The notes beneath the pieces were generated by a model. The model saw nothing but the letters and a program-made list of their open reading frames with translations, searched no databases and was not told the DNA's origin. DNA of 64,000 nucleotides from contig NZ_JANIBJ010000002.1 in NCBI RefSeq assembly GCF_024505185.1, positions 124,001-188,000 of the forward strand, given 5' to 3'. A program made the translations under genes and the position numbers. Positions 26,901 through 36,010 of the stretch are shown piece by piece (position 1 is the stretch's first letter; every line of letters starts with the position of its first letter). This DNA comes from Methylomonas subterranea. Its GTDB lineage: Bacteria; Pseudomonadota; Gammaproteobacteria; Methylococcales; Methylomonadaceae.

Positions 26901-29900
26901 TTGACGTCAAGGCAGCAATCTGATCGGTGGTCAGAGCGGCAATTTGGGCGGCGGATAGCTGTTGCAAGTCTATGGTTTCCAACGCCGCGATTTGGTCGGG
27001 CAATAGTTGGCCTATTTGCGTGGGCGTGAGTTTTTGAACCTGACTGGATGTCAGCGCCGCAATCTGTCCGGCGGTACCCAACGATAAAACCTGTAGCTGG
27101 TCGCTGGTGAATGCCTGTATTTGGGCCGTCGTCAGACTGGCGATTTGAGCCGAGGTCAATGCGGCTACCTGGAAGGTCGACAAGCCGCTGATTGCCGCCG
27201 AGGCTATATATGCCAAGTCGCCGCTATCCAGCGCGGCAATCTGGCTGTCGGTCAGGGACTCTATTTGGCTAGACAACAAGGCGGCCACTTGGCTGGTTGT
27301 CAGTGCCTTGATCTGGTCGGTGGTCAAGGCGGCAATCTGTCCGGTGGTGCCGGTTGTCAGCGCGGCTATTTGCGCCTCTTTCAAGGCCACGACGTCTTCG
27401 GTCTCCAATGCGGCGATTTGGTCGAGTTTGAGCGCCTGTATTTGCGTCGGAGTTAACACTTCGACTTGAGAGGTGGTCAGGCTTGCGATCTGTCCCGCCG
27501 TGCCTATGGTCAACGCCTGGATTTGCTCGGTTGTCAAATTGGCGATTTGTTCAGGCGTCAGCGAGCTTACTTGTGTCGTACTCAACTCGGCGACTTTGTC
27601 CGTCGATAAGGCCTGCAGGGTAGTCGAAGACATGTTGGAAATCACATCGGTGGAAAGGGCCGCGAAATCCGCCGCTTCCATGGACTCGATCTGGTTGGAT
27701 GTCAGTTGGTTGAACTGGGTATATTTCAGGGACGCCGCTTGCGCCGTGGTGAGTGCCGCGATTTGAAAAGCATTCAAGGCGGATACGGCACTGGTGGTCA
27801 AGTTGGCAAGTGCCCCAGTGGCGCCGGTGGTAAGCGCGGCGAAGTCCGCGGCGGACATCTTATCGAGTTGAGTAGACGTGAGACTGGCGGCCTGCGCGGA
27901 AGTTAAGGCGGCAGCCTGGGCGGTGGTCAGGGCCTGAATTTGTCCGGTGGTCAAACTGGCGATGGCATCGGTTTTCAATGCCGCAATGTCGGAGGTTTCG
28001 AATCGGGCGATTTGTACTGCGCTGAATTTGGAGATTTGATCGCTAGTCAGGGAGTTGGCTTGCGCGGTTGTGAAGGCTGGGATCTGAGTGCTAGTTAGAG
28101 CCGCGATTTGAGCGGAAGTCAAGGCCGCGACTTGACCTGTCGCGCCGGTGGTTAATCTGAAAAGCTGACTGGTGGTCAAGCCGGCAATGACTGCGGTACT
28201 TAGCGCTTTAACGGCGTCCGGGGACAAAGCGACAAAGTCCTCCGATTCCATGTTGAATACTTGGACCGAAGTCAGTCTGGCGGCTTGAGTTGAGGTCAGC
28301 GATGCTGCTTGCGCCGAGGTCAGATAAGGCACTTGCGCAGAGGTCAGCGCGGCGATTTGTGCCGTCGTCAAGGCTGCCAATTGACCGGTGGCACCGGTGG
28401 TCAGGCTGGAGATTTGTCCAGTCGATAGCGTTGCGATGGCGCTGGTAGCCAGGCCCTTGATGGCATCCGGGGAGAGGCTGGCGAAATCGACCAATTCCAT
28501 GTTGGCCAACTGCGCGGAGCTAAATTTGGCAAGTTGGGTGGAGGTTAAAGATGCCGCCTGATCGGTGGTTAAGGCCTGTATCTGGGTGGTTTTTAACGCG
28601 GCTATTTGCGCCGTTGTCAACCCGGCAATTTGACCATCGCTGCCCGTAGTCAGCAGTTGAATTTGATCATTGCTCAAATTTGTCACAATCGCTGTGGACA
28701 GACCCTTGATGCCGGCGGAAGACAACGCAACGAAGTCATCCGATATCATGGTGGCAAACTGGGTGGAGGTAAGCGCGGCAACCTGAGCAGATGTCAGCGA
28801 CGCTTCCTGGTTCGAAGTGAGTTTTTCCAGCTGACTCGTGGTCAGCGCCCTGACTTGAGCTGTCGTCAGGCCAGCCAGTTGTCCCGCGGTTCCGGTGGAC
28901 AAGCTGGCGATTTGATCGGTGGTCAGGTTGGCGATTGTGGTGGTAGACAGACCTTTGATGCCGGATGGTGCCAGGGCGGCGAAATCTTCCGCTTCCATGG
29001 ACGCGAATTGCGCGGTGGTCAACTTGGCAACTTGCGCCGAGGTCAGGGATGCCGCTTGAGCGGTGGTCAGGGAAGCGATATGCCCATTGGAGCCGGTCGT
29101 CAATACCGCGATTTGGGCGGTGGTCAATGCCGCTACTTGTCCGGCCGTACCCGTGGTCAAGCTTTGGATCTGATCGGTGGTCAGGTTAGCTACAATGGTG
29201 GTGGACAGTCCCTTGATGCTGGCTGGCGACAGGGTTGCGAAATCTTCCGCCTCCATCGCGGCAAACTGAGTAGAGCTTATTGTTGCAATTTGGGCCGATG
29301 TCAGCGATGCGGCTTGAGCCGTGGTCAACGCGGTAATTTGACCGGGTGTCAGAGCCCGAATTTGCGCAGTGCTCAGCGAGGCTATCTGGCCGGCGTTGCC
29401 TGTCGTCAAACTTTGGATTTGATTGGTACTGAGTGCCTCGACAACGGCTGTTGTCAGCCCCTTGATGCTGGCCGGTTTGATACTCGCCAAATCCGCCGTT
29501 TCCAGGCTGGCGATTTGACTGGTGCCTATGGCGGCGACCTGAGCGGATGTCAGGGCGGCGGCCTGACTGGTGGTTAAATTAGCCAGTTGACCGGTTGCCG
29601 AGGTTGTCAACGCACCGATTTGGGTAGTGCTCAAGCCCGCGATTGCGCTACTGGATAAGGCCGCAAAATCCTGAGTCTCAATGGCTTGCACCTGGGTGGT
29701 GGACAGTTTGGATAATTGGGCCGCGGAGAGGGCGCGTGCCTGGGTGGTGGTTAGTGCGGCAATTTGCGAGTCGGATAGCGCAGAAATGGCGGCAGTGGAT
29801 ATGCCGGCTATTGCCTGGGAACTCAGTCGAGCGAAATCTTCGTCCTCAAAGTTGACGATTTGCGCTGTACTTAATTTGCTGACTTGCGCGGACGTCAAGG

Positions 29901-31320
29901 CGGCTGCCTGCGTTGTGGTTAAGGCCACAATCTGATCAGCGGTCAGCGCCGCTATGGCTGTTGTGGACAAACTGGAAATCGCCGTGGTGGTTAACGCTTG
30001 GAAATCCGTGGTTTCCATGGCCGCGATCTGCGAACTCGTCAATTTTGCGGCTTGCGCGCCGGTAATCGAACCGGCTTGCGCCGCGCTCAGCGCCACTATT
30101 TGGGGGCTGGTCAATGCGGCGATTTGGGCGGTCGTCAGTGCCGCTATCTGTCCCGCGGTTCCTGTTGTCAAGATTGCGACCTGAGCGCCGCTCAACGATG
30201 CCAGCGAACCGGTAGTCATGCCTTTGATGGCGACAGTGGAAATAGCTGCAAGATCCGCGTTCTCGATTGCCGCCAGTTGGCTTGAATTTAGCGCCGCAAC
30301 CTGCGCGGCGGTCAATGAATTTGCTTGCGCAGTCGTCAACGCGACAATTTGTCCGTTGGTTGCGGTTGTCAGGGCGGCAATCGCCGCCGTAGTCAGTTTG
30401 GAAAGCGCGCCGGTGGCACCGATAGTCAAGGCGGCAAAATCGGCGGTTTCCATGGCCGCGACCTGTGCGGCGCTCAGCACGGCGGCTTGCGTCCCGGTAA
30501 TTGCGGCGGCCTGGGCAGTTTCCAGGGCGACAATTTGCGTGGTTTTCAGTGCGGCGATTTGGGCAGTGGTCAGGCTGGCGATCTGACCGTTTGTGCCCGT
30601 AGTCAGATGGGCGATTTGGCTGTCCGTCAAGGCTCCGACCGCAGATGCCGACAGGCCTTTGATTGCGGTAGTGGTCAGGTGTTGGAGGACGTCGGTCTGT
30701 ATTTGCGCGGCTTGGGTGCTGCTCAACTTACCCAGTTGCGCGCCGGTCAATGCGGGTGCTTGAGCAGTTGACAGGGCCTGAATCTGATCCGTGGTCAATG
30801 CGGAAATTACGGCTGTGCTCAATTGGGAAATTGCGCTTGAAGTAATTGCGCCGAAATCGACTGCGTCCAGTTTGGCAATTTGAGTGGCACTAAGTTTATT
30901 GACTTGTGCGCCGGTCAGGGATGCGGCTTGGTTTGCCGACAAGGCCTTGATTTGATCGGTGGTTAACACCACGATTTGCGCTGTGCTCAAGCCCGAAATC
31001 TGCCCCGCGGTTCCGGTTGTCAACAGACCTATCTGCGTACTCGTCAATCCGGCGACTACGCCAGTTGCCATGCCCGCAATCGCGACTTTGGATATGGCCG
31101 CAAAATCGGCGGTTTCCATTGCAGCTACTTGCGTGGATGTTAGTTTGCCGATTTGCGAAGCTGTTAAAGCCGCGATTTGTTCGGTGGTGAAGGCGGGGAT
31201 TTGAACGGCCGATAAGGCGCCGACTTGCGTTAGTGTCAGTGCTCTGACTTCCGAGGTTGTTAAGTCCGCGATATCCTGGGTTGTCAGGGTGGTGATGTCT
31301 GTTGTGGTGGTGATTGCCAT
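23932..31320 (-). CDS. Giant octapeptide-repeat, RTX-type secreted surface protein
   Basis: A 2462-residue protein. Almost all of residues 5-2120 are octapeptides of the form L-[TS]-[TS]-x-Q-[IVA]-x-[AKSG] (for example LTTAQIAA). Three-residue insertions (LTTGTAGQIA) occur, and an acidic octad (METADFAA type) recurs about every 80-90 residues, giving a higher-order repeat. The last ~329 residues hold glycine-rich Ca-binding nonapeptides (GGAGNDTF, GGAGADTMSGGDGADTF) and a terminal region (FVFLGDTYVFQENTGGDLLIKLTG) typical of type I secretion signals. I see no N-terminal signal peptide and no cysteine. The divergent gene cluster encodes a full type I exporter. It is probably a surface layer, adhesin or matrix protein. 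The Thr/Ser density and the OGT-type neighbours suggest O-glycosylation (inference). SD GAGGA precedes the ATG. Confidence 0.88.
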   Translation of the reverse strand: MAITTTTDITTLTTQDIADLTTSEVRALTLTQVGALSAVQIPAFTTEQIAALTASQIGKLTSTQVAAMETADFAAISKVAIAGMATGVVAGLTSTQIGLLTTGTAGQISGLSTAQIVVLTTDQIKALSANQAASLTGAQVNKLSATQIAKLDAVDFGAITSSAISQLSTAVISALTTDQIQALSTAQAPALTGAQLGKLSSTQAAQIQTDVLQHLTTTAIKGLSASAVGALTDSQIAHLTTGTNGQIASLTTAQIAALKTTQIVALETAQAAAITGTQAAVLSAAQVAAMETADFAALTIGATGALSKLTTAAIAALTTATNGQIVALTTAQANSLTAAQVAALNSSQLAAIENADLAAISTVAIKGMTTGSLASLSGAQVAILTTGTAGQIAALTTAQIAALTSPQIVALSAAQAGSITGAQAAKLTSSQIAAMETTDFQALTTTAISSLSTTAIAALTADQIVALTTTQAAALTSAQVSKLSTAQIVNFEDEDFARLSSQAIAGISTAAISALSDSQIAALTTTQARALSAAQLSKLSTTQVQAIETQDFAALSSSAIAGLSTTQIGALTTSATGQLANLTTSQAAALTSAQVAAIGTSQIASLETADLASIKPASIKGLTTAVVEALSTNQIQSLTTGNAGQIASLSTAQIRALTPGQITALTTAQAASLTSAQIATISSTQFAAMEAEDFATLSPASIKGLSTTIVANLTTDQIQSLTTGTAGQVAALTTAQIAVLTTGSNGHIASLTTAQAASLTSAQVAKLTTAQFASMEAEDFAALAPSGIKGLSTTTIANLTTDQIASLSTGTAGQLAGLTTAQVRALTTSQLEKLTSNQEASLTSAQVAALTSTQFATMISDDFVALSSAGIKGLSTAIVTNLSNDQIQLLTTGSDGQIAGLTTAQIAALKTTQIQALTTDQAASLTSTQLAKFSSAQLANMELVDFASLSPDAIKGLATSAIATLSTGQISSLTTGATGQLAALTTAQIAALTSAQVPYLTSAQAASLTSTQAARLTSVQVFNMESEDFVALSPDAVKALSTAVIAGLTTSQLFRLTTGATGQVAALTSAQIAALTSTQIPAFTTAQANSLTSDQISKFSAVQIARFETSDIAALKTDAIASLTTGQIQALTTAQAAALTSAQAASLTSTQLDKMSAADFAALTTGATGALANLTTSAVSALNAFQIAALTTAQAASLKYTQFNQLTSNQIESMEAADFAALSTDVISNMSSTTLQALSTDKVAELSTTQVSSLTPEQIANLTTEQIQALTIGTAGQIASLTTSQVEVLTPTQIQALKLDQIAALETEDVVALKEAQIAALTTGTTGQIAALTTDQIKALTTSQVAALLSSQIESLTDSQIAALDSGDLAYIASAAISGLSTFQVAALTSAQIASLTTAQIQAFTSDQLQVLSLGTAGQIAALTSSQVQKLTPTQIGQLLPDQIAALETIDLQQLSAAQIAALTTDQIAALTSTQIQKLTSTQAGFLSSTQIGALSAAQIVALEPEDLLRVTTDAIKGLSTSALQALTTASDGQIAALTTRQLQQLSSTQLQALTIGTNGQVAALTTEQIRALTTGTNGQIAQLTTTQIQALETTDVEALTIGQIQSLTTSQVAAFNAGQITALTSDQAAKLSAAQVAALTPGQITALDSDDLRAITTAAIQSLSTDALQALTTTGTGQIAALTASQIQALTTTQIQALTLGANGQIAALTTEQAAALTTAQLVKLTTNQIQALEIADLAALTSEQVSKFTTEQIAALTNTQVTNLTSNQIQAFSSTQIGALSATQILALETGDLAKVTTSAIKGLTVDAIQALTTGTAGQIAALSTDQLRALSSEQLQALTLGTDGQIATLSTAQVANLAASQIAQLTTRQIQALETEDLQVLSITQIGALTTEQINVLTTAQIVAFDTLQISSLSSTQVSGLSNAQVAKIEISDIPYVNVAGLLATGGLQALTSSQIQALTPAQLASLSVGQVAALSAGAGGQIASLSTSQISQLLTTQIAALTSDQIASLETEDVAKLTTAQVAAISTSVIDKLTTAQIVALTSTQVEALTTNQLQKLTATELRALENEDIQALTTTQFAAITTDQLSQLTTTQLEAILPSQIEHLTAGQITRLSNLGYSTVDTVGIKTSSTVNGTAGADVIIGGAGAQTISGGAGIDQLFGGAGNDTFLFNTGDVSFGETIDGGADFDIIKVVTSTDFTGAGAGITNIEQLAITSGETATFTGAQLTGQTLFVNATAAGAATLQVNVVGGTAVDLSGLRFTAVAGGNAFDTGTDIIAINGDATANTITGTDLADTITGGAGADTMSGGDGADTFVFVAGDSGNLGGTVYEFDTISDFTLAGGTDPDTLDLVGAPTIIGDDTGTDVALALTGFDGSQVVTADSTGGLITLGGADAGLVDSISEWVEVARLLTTTNGAASTFVFLGDTYVFQENTGGDLLIKLTGVTADGLNTAAGVTIT
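24960..31310 (-). repeat. Coding tandem array of ~260 degenerate 24-bp units (octapeptides)
   Basis: Repeats are strong at the protein level but the DNA units vary widely in third positions and in Gln/Ile/Ala codons, so identical 24-mers are not simply copied. This argues for an old array kept by selection on protein sequence. Units of 33 bp (11 residues) are interspersed. Boundaries are approximate. On the plus strand the array generates long open but meaningless frames. Confidence 0.85.
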
Positions 31321-31599
31321 GAGTCGTCCTCGTCAAAACGTTGAATTTTATTTTTGGTTGGCAAAAAAGAAGTTACCGATGATATTTTGCGGTTTCCAAC
31401 CCCATTGGGTCAGTGTATCGGTAATGACTTAAAAAACTTTAATTACCGTATTGTTTTTTGAACTGAATAACAGAATTTTCGGCAGTGTTTTATGTTTGTT
31501 GGTGAGATTTAGCGATGGATTAATTTGGAAACACCCCAATGTGTGTGAAAATTAACCCTGTTTAAAACTCATATTTATATAGGGATAATTGCTAGGGAC
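31321..31599. promoter_or_regulatory. Divergent control region between repeat-protein gene and type I secretion operon
   Basis: A 279-bp A+T-rich spacer that must hold both promoters. An inverted repeat CGGTAAT (31419-31425) and ATTACCG (31442-31448), spaced 16 bp apart, is the best operator candidate. A further TTACCGAT is near 31372. No box clearly identifies a known regulator. Confidence 0.4.
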
Positions 31600-33336
31600 A
31601 TGAAATCCGATCCGAAATCCGATTTGGTGGAAGCGTTGACCTTATGCAGAGGGGCATTTCTCTCTGCGGCTGGATTCAGCTTGGTCATCAATTTGCTGCA
31701 ACTCGTGCCAACCATCTATATGTTGCAAGTCTATGATCGCGTGGTGCCGACCGGCAATCTGAATACCTTGGTCATGCTAACGCTGATTCTAATGGTTTTG
31801 TTTGTGACAATGGGTATTTTGGAATGGGTGCGCTCGCAAATTTTGGTCAGGGTGAGTACCCGGCTGGAAGTTTTACTTAGCGAACGGCTGTTTAAAGTCG
31901 CTTATAAATTGGCTTTGTACTCGAGCAATCAGCGGGTAGCTGCTCAGCCATTGGATGATCTGACCGGATTGCGTCAGTTTATGACGGGCAATGGATTGTT
32001 TGCATTTTTCGATGCGCCGTGGGTGCCTATATATCTGGCGGTCATGTTCATCTTTCATGAATGGTATGGCTGGGCGGGCGTGATTACCGCGATATTGTTG
32101 GTTATGATCGCCTTTGCCCAGGAAAAGACAACCAGCGCCATGTTGAATGAAGCCAACGCAACCGCTCAAGTCGGTCGAAATCTGGTCAATAAAAACCTAC
32201 GGAACGCTGAAGTGATCGACGCGATGGGGATGCTGCCGAGCATTCGGAAACGTTGGCTGCAGAATGTATATAAAGTTTTGGAATTACAGGCCATTGCAAG
32301 TTCGCGGGCAGGATTGATCAATGCTCTGTCGAAATTGATCCGTTTGTCTTCTCAGTCCTTGATTTTGGCATTAGGCGCCTATTTAGTCATAGAAAATGAA
32401 ATCACCTCGGGGCTAATGATTGCCGGATCGATTTTGTTGGGACGCGCGTTGGCTCCCATAGATATTGTGATCGGCTCATGGAAGGGTTTTATCAGCGCGC
32501 GAGGGCAATATCGGCGATTGAACGAGCTTTTGCTTAAAATGCCGGCTGATCAGCAAAAAATGACACTTCCCAATCCTGAAGGCGCTTTTCACCTGGAAAA
32601 TGCGGTTGTGGTGCCGCCGGGAGCCAAAACACCCGTCATCAAGGGTATCACCATGTCCATTGTAAAAGGGGATGTGTTGGGTGTGATTGGGCCCAGCGGT
32701 GCGGGCAAGTCGACGTTTGCTAGGGCATTGCTGGGGATTTGGCCGACATCCAGCGGCAGGATACGCTTGGATGGTGCGGAGATATACGCAATGAATCGCG
32801 ATGAACTCGGACCGTTCCTTGGCTATTTGCCTCAAGACATTGAACTGTTCGAAGGCAGTATCAGCGAAAATATCGCAAGGTTCGGCAATGTCGATCCTGA
32901 AAAAGTCGTCAATGCGGCTAAAATGGCGGACGTTCATGAACTGATTTTACGCTTGCCCGAGGGCTACGACACTTTTGTGGGGGCCAACGGAATTAATTTG
33001 TCCGGTGGGCAACGCCAACGGATAGGATTGGCTAGAGCGCTTTACGGCGATCCGGTGGTTGTAGTCCTCGACGAGCCCAACTCTAATCTGGACGAGCAGG
33101 GGGAGTTAGCTTTGGCCAAAGCCATTCAACGCCTGAAGCTTAAAAAAGTTACTGTTGTTATTGTTACTCATCGTAACAATGTGCTGGCAAATGTCGATAA
33201 GTTGCTGATACTCAGCGAAGGACAATTATCCGTTTACGGTCCCAAAGAGCAGGTGGTCGCCCATTTGCAAAAAAATGCTCAACAGGCTGCTCGCCAAGGT
33301 GGAGCCGAACTGCTTTCCGAGCCATTATCCAACTAA
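31600..33336 (+). CDS. Type I secretion system permease/ATPase (PrtD/LapB-like)
   Basis: A 578-residue inner-membrane ABC exporter. The N-terminal ~310 residues form the membrane domain (first segments LSAAGFSLVINLLQLVPTIYML and LVMLTLILMVLFVTMG). The ABC domain has Walker A GPSGAGKST, signature LSGGQRQRIGLARAL, Walker B VVVLDEPNSNLD and the H-loop VIVTHRNN. No C39 peptidase domain is present, so it is a standard RTX-type exporter without leader cleavage. It is followed by membrane-fusion and TolC-type genes. Substrate: most likely the divergently encoded octapeptide protein. Confidence 0.93.
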   Translation: MKSDPKSDLVEALTLCRGAFLSAAGFSLVINLLQLVPTIYMLQVYDRVVPTGNLNTLVMLTLILMVLFVTMGILEWVRSQILVRVSTRLEVLLSERLFKVAYKLALYSSNQRVAAQPLDDLTGLRQFMTGNGLFAFFDAPWVPIYLAVMFIFHEWYGWAGVITAILLVMIAFAQEKTTSAMLNEANATAQVGRNLVNKNLRNAEVIDAMGMLPSIRKRWLQNVYKVLELQAIASSRAGLINALSKLIRLSSQSLILALGAYLVIENEITSGLMIAGSILLGRALAPIDIVIGSWKGFISARGQYRRLNELLLKMPADQQKMTLPNPEGAFHLENAVVVPPGAKTPVIKGITMSIVKGDVLGVIGPSGAGKSTFARALLGIWPTSSGRIRLDGAEIYAMNRDELGPFLGYLPQDIELFEGSISENIARFGNVDPEKVVNAAKMADVHELILRLPEGYDTFVGANGINLSGGQRQRIGLARALYGDPVVVVLDEPNSNLDEQGELALAKAIQRLKLKKVTVVIVTHRNNVLANVDKLLILSEGQLSVYGPKEQVVAHLQKNAQQAARQGGAELLSEPLSN

Positions 33337-33353
33337 TTCCCCAATCTCCGCGC

Positions 33354-34682
33354 ATGACACAAATTACCGGGCAGTTGCCCGCTTCTGATCAAATATTGCT
33401 GGTTACGGACGATAAACCGATCCGCAATATTGGCATGTGGGTTTTGATATTTACATTTGGAATACTGGGTGGTTGGGGGTATTTTGCGCCTCTTGATAGT
33501 TCGGCGCTGGCGCCTGGCTTCGTGTCCGTAAAGTCCTACCGGAAAACCGTACAACATTTCGATGGCGGTATCGTTCGCGAACTATTGATAAAAGAAGGTG
33601 ATTTGGTTGAAGAAGGTCAAGTTTTGATTCGACTGGACACTACCGAAATTAACGCGCAGTTGGAGATTATCCGGGCTCAATACATAGCTTTGTTGGCTCA
33701 GGTGGCCAGACTGACTGCGGAAAGAGAACAAAAGTCCGCGATCAGTTATCCCGAAAGCCTTAATGACAACCTGGATGCACGTATTGTCGAAGTGAAGCAG
33801 GTTGAGGAACAAATTTTTCATGCCAGAAAAATCTCCCATGAAGGCGAAATTTCAGTTTTGAATCAACGTATCAGTCAGTTGAAGTCAAGAATTTCCGGAC
33901 TGCAGGGGCAGCGTAGTGGTAAAAAACAGTTGGTCGCTTCCTATGAGGAAGAGATTCATGACATGAAAGAATTACTGGCCGAGGGATTCGCCGGTAAACA
34001 ACGTGTGCGCGATCTGGAGCGAAACCTGACTCTGATCAATAGCGAAATAGCTTCATTGGCGGCCGAAATTTCCGGTGATGAAATTCAGATCGGCGAAACG
34101 AGATTGCAAATTCTGCAACTGCAAAAACAGTTTCAGGAGGAAGTCGCCGCCAAGTTAGGAGAGGCTCAAGCCCTGCTTTATGACGTTACCCAGCGCATGG
34201 TTGCTACCCGGGACAGAGTTATTAGAACAGAAATTAGATCGCCGTCATCGGGTCGGGTGCTCGGGCTAACCGTACATACCCTCGGTAGCGTTATTTCCCC
34301 GGGCAGACCGATTCTTGAAATCGTGCCGCAGCAGGAGGAATTGGTCGTCACGGCTCAAGTTTCCCCGATTGATATCGATAGAGTAAGGCAAGGCTTGCTT
34401 GCCGAGGTGCGCTTTAGTGCCTTTAAGCAGGCTTTGGCGCCGAAATTAGAAGGCAAGGTGACTAATATCTCCGCGGACAGACTGACCGACGACAGGACGG
34501 GCGCTTCATATTACCAAGCGGAAATCGAGCTTACGCGGGAAAGCATCGAAAAACTCGTTGATATGGAATTACTGCCGGGAATGCCGGCGGAAGTGCTGAT
34601 CAACACTGGCGAGAGAACGGCCATTGAATATTTGTTGCAGCCTATAACCAACGCATTTTCTCGAGCCTTTATAGAGGATTAA
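33354..34682 (+). CDS. Type I secretion periplasmic adaptor (HlyD/PrtE family)
   Basis: A 442-residue membrane-fusion protein. It has a cytoplasmic N-terminus, one membrane segment (~23-42, IGMWVLIFTFGILGGWGYFAPL), then the lipoyl/biotinyl half HFDGGIVRELLIKEGDLVEEGQVLIRLD and a long coiled-coil hairpin (~85-270). A beta-barrel domain contains RSPSSGRVLGLTVHTLGSVISPGRPILEIVPQ. It connects the ABC exporter to TolC. It starts 17 bp after the ABC gene, and its stop overlaps the next ATG (TAATG). Confidence 0.93.
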   Translation: MTQITGQLPASDQILLVTDDKPIRNIGMWVLIFTFGILGGWGYFAPLDSSALAPGFVSVKSYRKTVQHFDGGIVRELLIKEGDLVEEGQVLIRLDTTEINAQLEIIRAQYIALLAQVARLTAEREQKSAISYPESLNDNLDARIVEVKQVEEQIFHARKISHEGEISVLNQRISQLKSRISGLQGQRSGKKQLVASYEEEIHDMKELLAEGFAGKQRVRDLERNLTLINSEIASLAAEISGDEIQIGETRLQILQLQKQFQEEVAAKLGEAQALLYDVTQRMVATRDRVIRTEIRSPSSGRVLGLTVHTLGSVISPGRPILEIVPQQEELVVTAQVSPIDIDRVRQGLLAEVRFSAFKQALAPKLEGKVTNISADRLTDDRTGASYYQAEIELTRESIEKLVDMELLPGMPAEVLINTGERTAIEYLLQPITNAFSRAFIED

Positions 34683-36010
34683 TGGTTATCAAGAGAATCA
34701 AGTTGGTGTTGTTGACTGCGACACTCCTGCGGGCGAAGTGCGTTTTCAGCGAAGACTTATTGACTGTTTACCAACAGGCGCTTGAAGCCGATCCCGCGCT
34801 TAAATCGGCCATGCTGAAACTGGATATCGTGGCAGCCCAAAAACAACAGGCAGTTGGCGAAATGCTGCCGCAAGTGACGGCGAGTGCCAACTGGTCGGCG
34901 AATAATCAACGATTAAGTAGTGTTGGCAGTACCGCCACCAGTAATTACAAGGGTACCCGCTATGTGCTATCGGTCAACCAATCATTAATCGATTTTGCCA
35001 AATTTTGGAATTGGCGACGCGCACAAGAAGTCGAAAACCAATATTCCGCCGAAAGTATTGAGGCTCGGCATGTACTGATAGACAGCGTTGTGGATAAATA
35101 TTTCAGCGTACTGGAAGCTGAAGATCAACTATTTTTCTTCGGGAAGGAAAAACAGGCAACCGAGAAACAACTTGAACAGGTAAAAAAACAATACGCCAAG
35201 CAATTGTTGAAAATTACTGATTTGTATGAAGTGGAAGCCAGATTGGATCAAATTCAAGCTAGCGAGATAGAAGCGGAAACCATTTTGGTAAGGGCCAGGG
35301 AAAGCCTGAAAGCTTTAAGTAATACCACTCCGGCAAGATTGTTTAAATTACGCGACGATATAGATTTTAAGCCATTGGAAGGCGAATTGGACGACTGGAT
35401 AGCCGTCGCAAAAAGCGAAAATCCAGTGTTGGCGGCGCAAATCAGTGCTTTAGCCGCTGCGAGTGACGATGTTGTGATGCAGAAGTCAAAACATCTGCCG
35501 GTTGTGGATTTACAGTTCAATTACTACAACACCGATACCGGATACCAAAGTGCCAGAACCCCGGAAACCGAAGTCCAGGTCGCGGCAATCAATGTCACCA
35601 TGCCTATTTTTAGTGGCGGAATCACCTCTCAGAGAGTCAATGAGGCTCAGTTGAGGCTGGCGCTTACCGAAAATGAAAATGAGGCTAAGGTGCGGGCATT
35701 AATCAAAGAAACCAGTGATGCTTTTTTAAGCTCTAATGCCAGCGTGCGGCGGGTGAAGGCGACCGTCAAAGCATTAGAGTCTTCCAGAAAATCTCGGGAA
35801 GCTAAGGAAAAAGGCTTTAAATATGGTGTTGAAACCATCAGTGATGTTTTAGATGCCCAGCAGGTTGAATTCAGAGCGGAAAGAGATTTGTCTCAGGCCA
35901 AGTATGGGTATATTAAAAACCGCATACGCTTTATGCATGCCATAGGCCTGATTTCCGTGGAAAACCTTATGGAAATCAACGAGTGGCTGCAACAGCCGGC
36001 AACGCAATGA
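34682..36010 (+). CDS. TolC-family outer-membrane efflux/secretion protein
   Basis: A 442-residue outer-membrane factor. An N-terminal signal-like segment (IKLVLLTATLLRAKCVFSEDLL) is followed by two internally related TolC repeats rich in coiled coil (YQQALEADPALKSAMLKLDIVAAQKQQAVGEMLPQV; second repeat around AVAKSENPVLAAQISALAAASDDVVMQKSKHLPVV). It completes the type I secretion apparatus. Its TGA overlaps the ATG of the Hsp70-family gene, so transcription continues into the chaperone gene. Confidence 0.92.
   Translation: MVIKRIKLVLLTATLLRAKCVFSEDLLTVYQQALEADPALKSAMLKLDIVAAQKQQAVGEMLPQVTASANWSANNQRLSSVGSTATSNYKGTRYVLSVNQSLIDFAKFWNWRRAQEVENQYSAESIEARHVLIDSVVDKYFSVLEAEDQLFFFGKEKQATEKQLEQVKKQYAKQLLKITDLYEVEARLDQIQASEIEAETILVRARESLKALSNTTPARLFKLRDDIDFKPLEGELDDWIAVAKSENPVLAAQISALAAASDDVVMQKSKHLPVVDLQFNYYNTDTGYQSARTPETEVQVAAINVTMPIFSGGITSQRVNEAQLRLALTENENEAKVRALIKETSDAFLSSNASVRRVKATVKALESSRKSREAKEKGFKYGVETISDVLDAQQVEFRAERDLSQAKYGYIKNRIRFMHAIGLISVENLMEINEWLQQPATQ

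Noticed and set aside
28606-29577. Gly/Gln/Arg-rich 323-residue frame opposite the octad array
   Set aside because: The repeated codons of the minus-strand array force a long open antisense frame with low-complexity content.
24960-31310. Regular short repeats, considered as a CRISPR array
   Set aside because: The repeats are 24-bp coding units without unique spacers, no cas genes are near, and the frame is open throughout.
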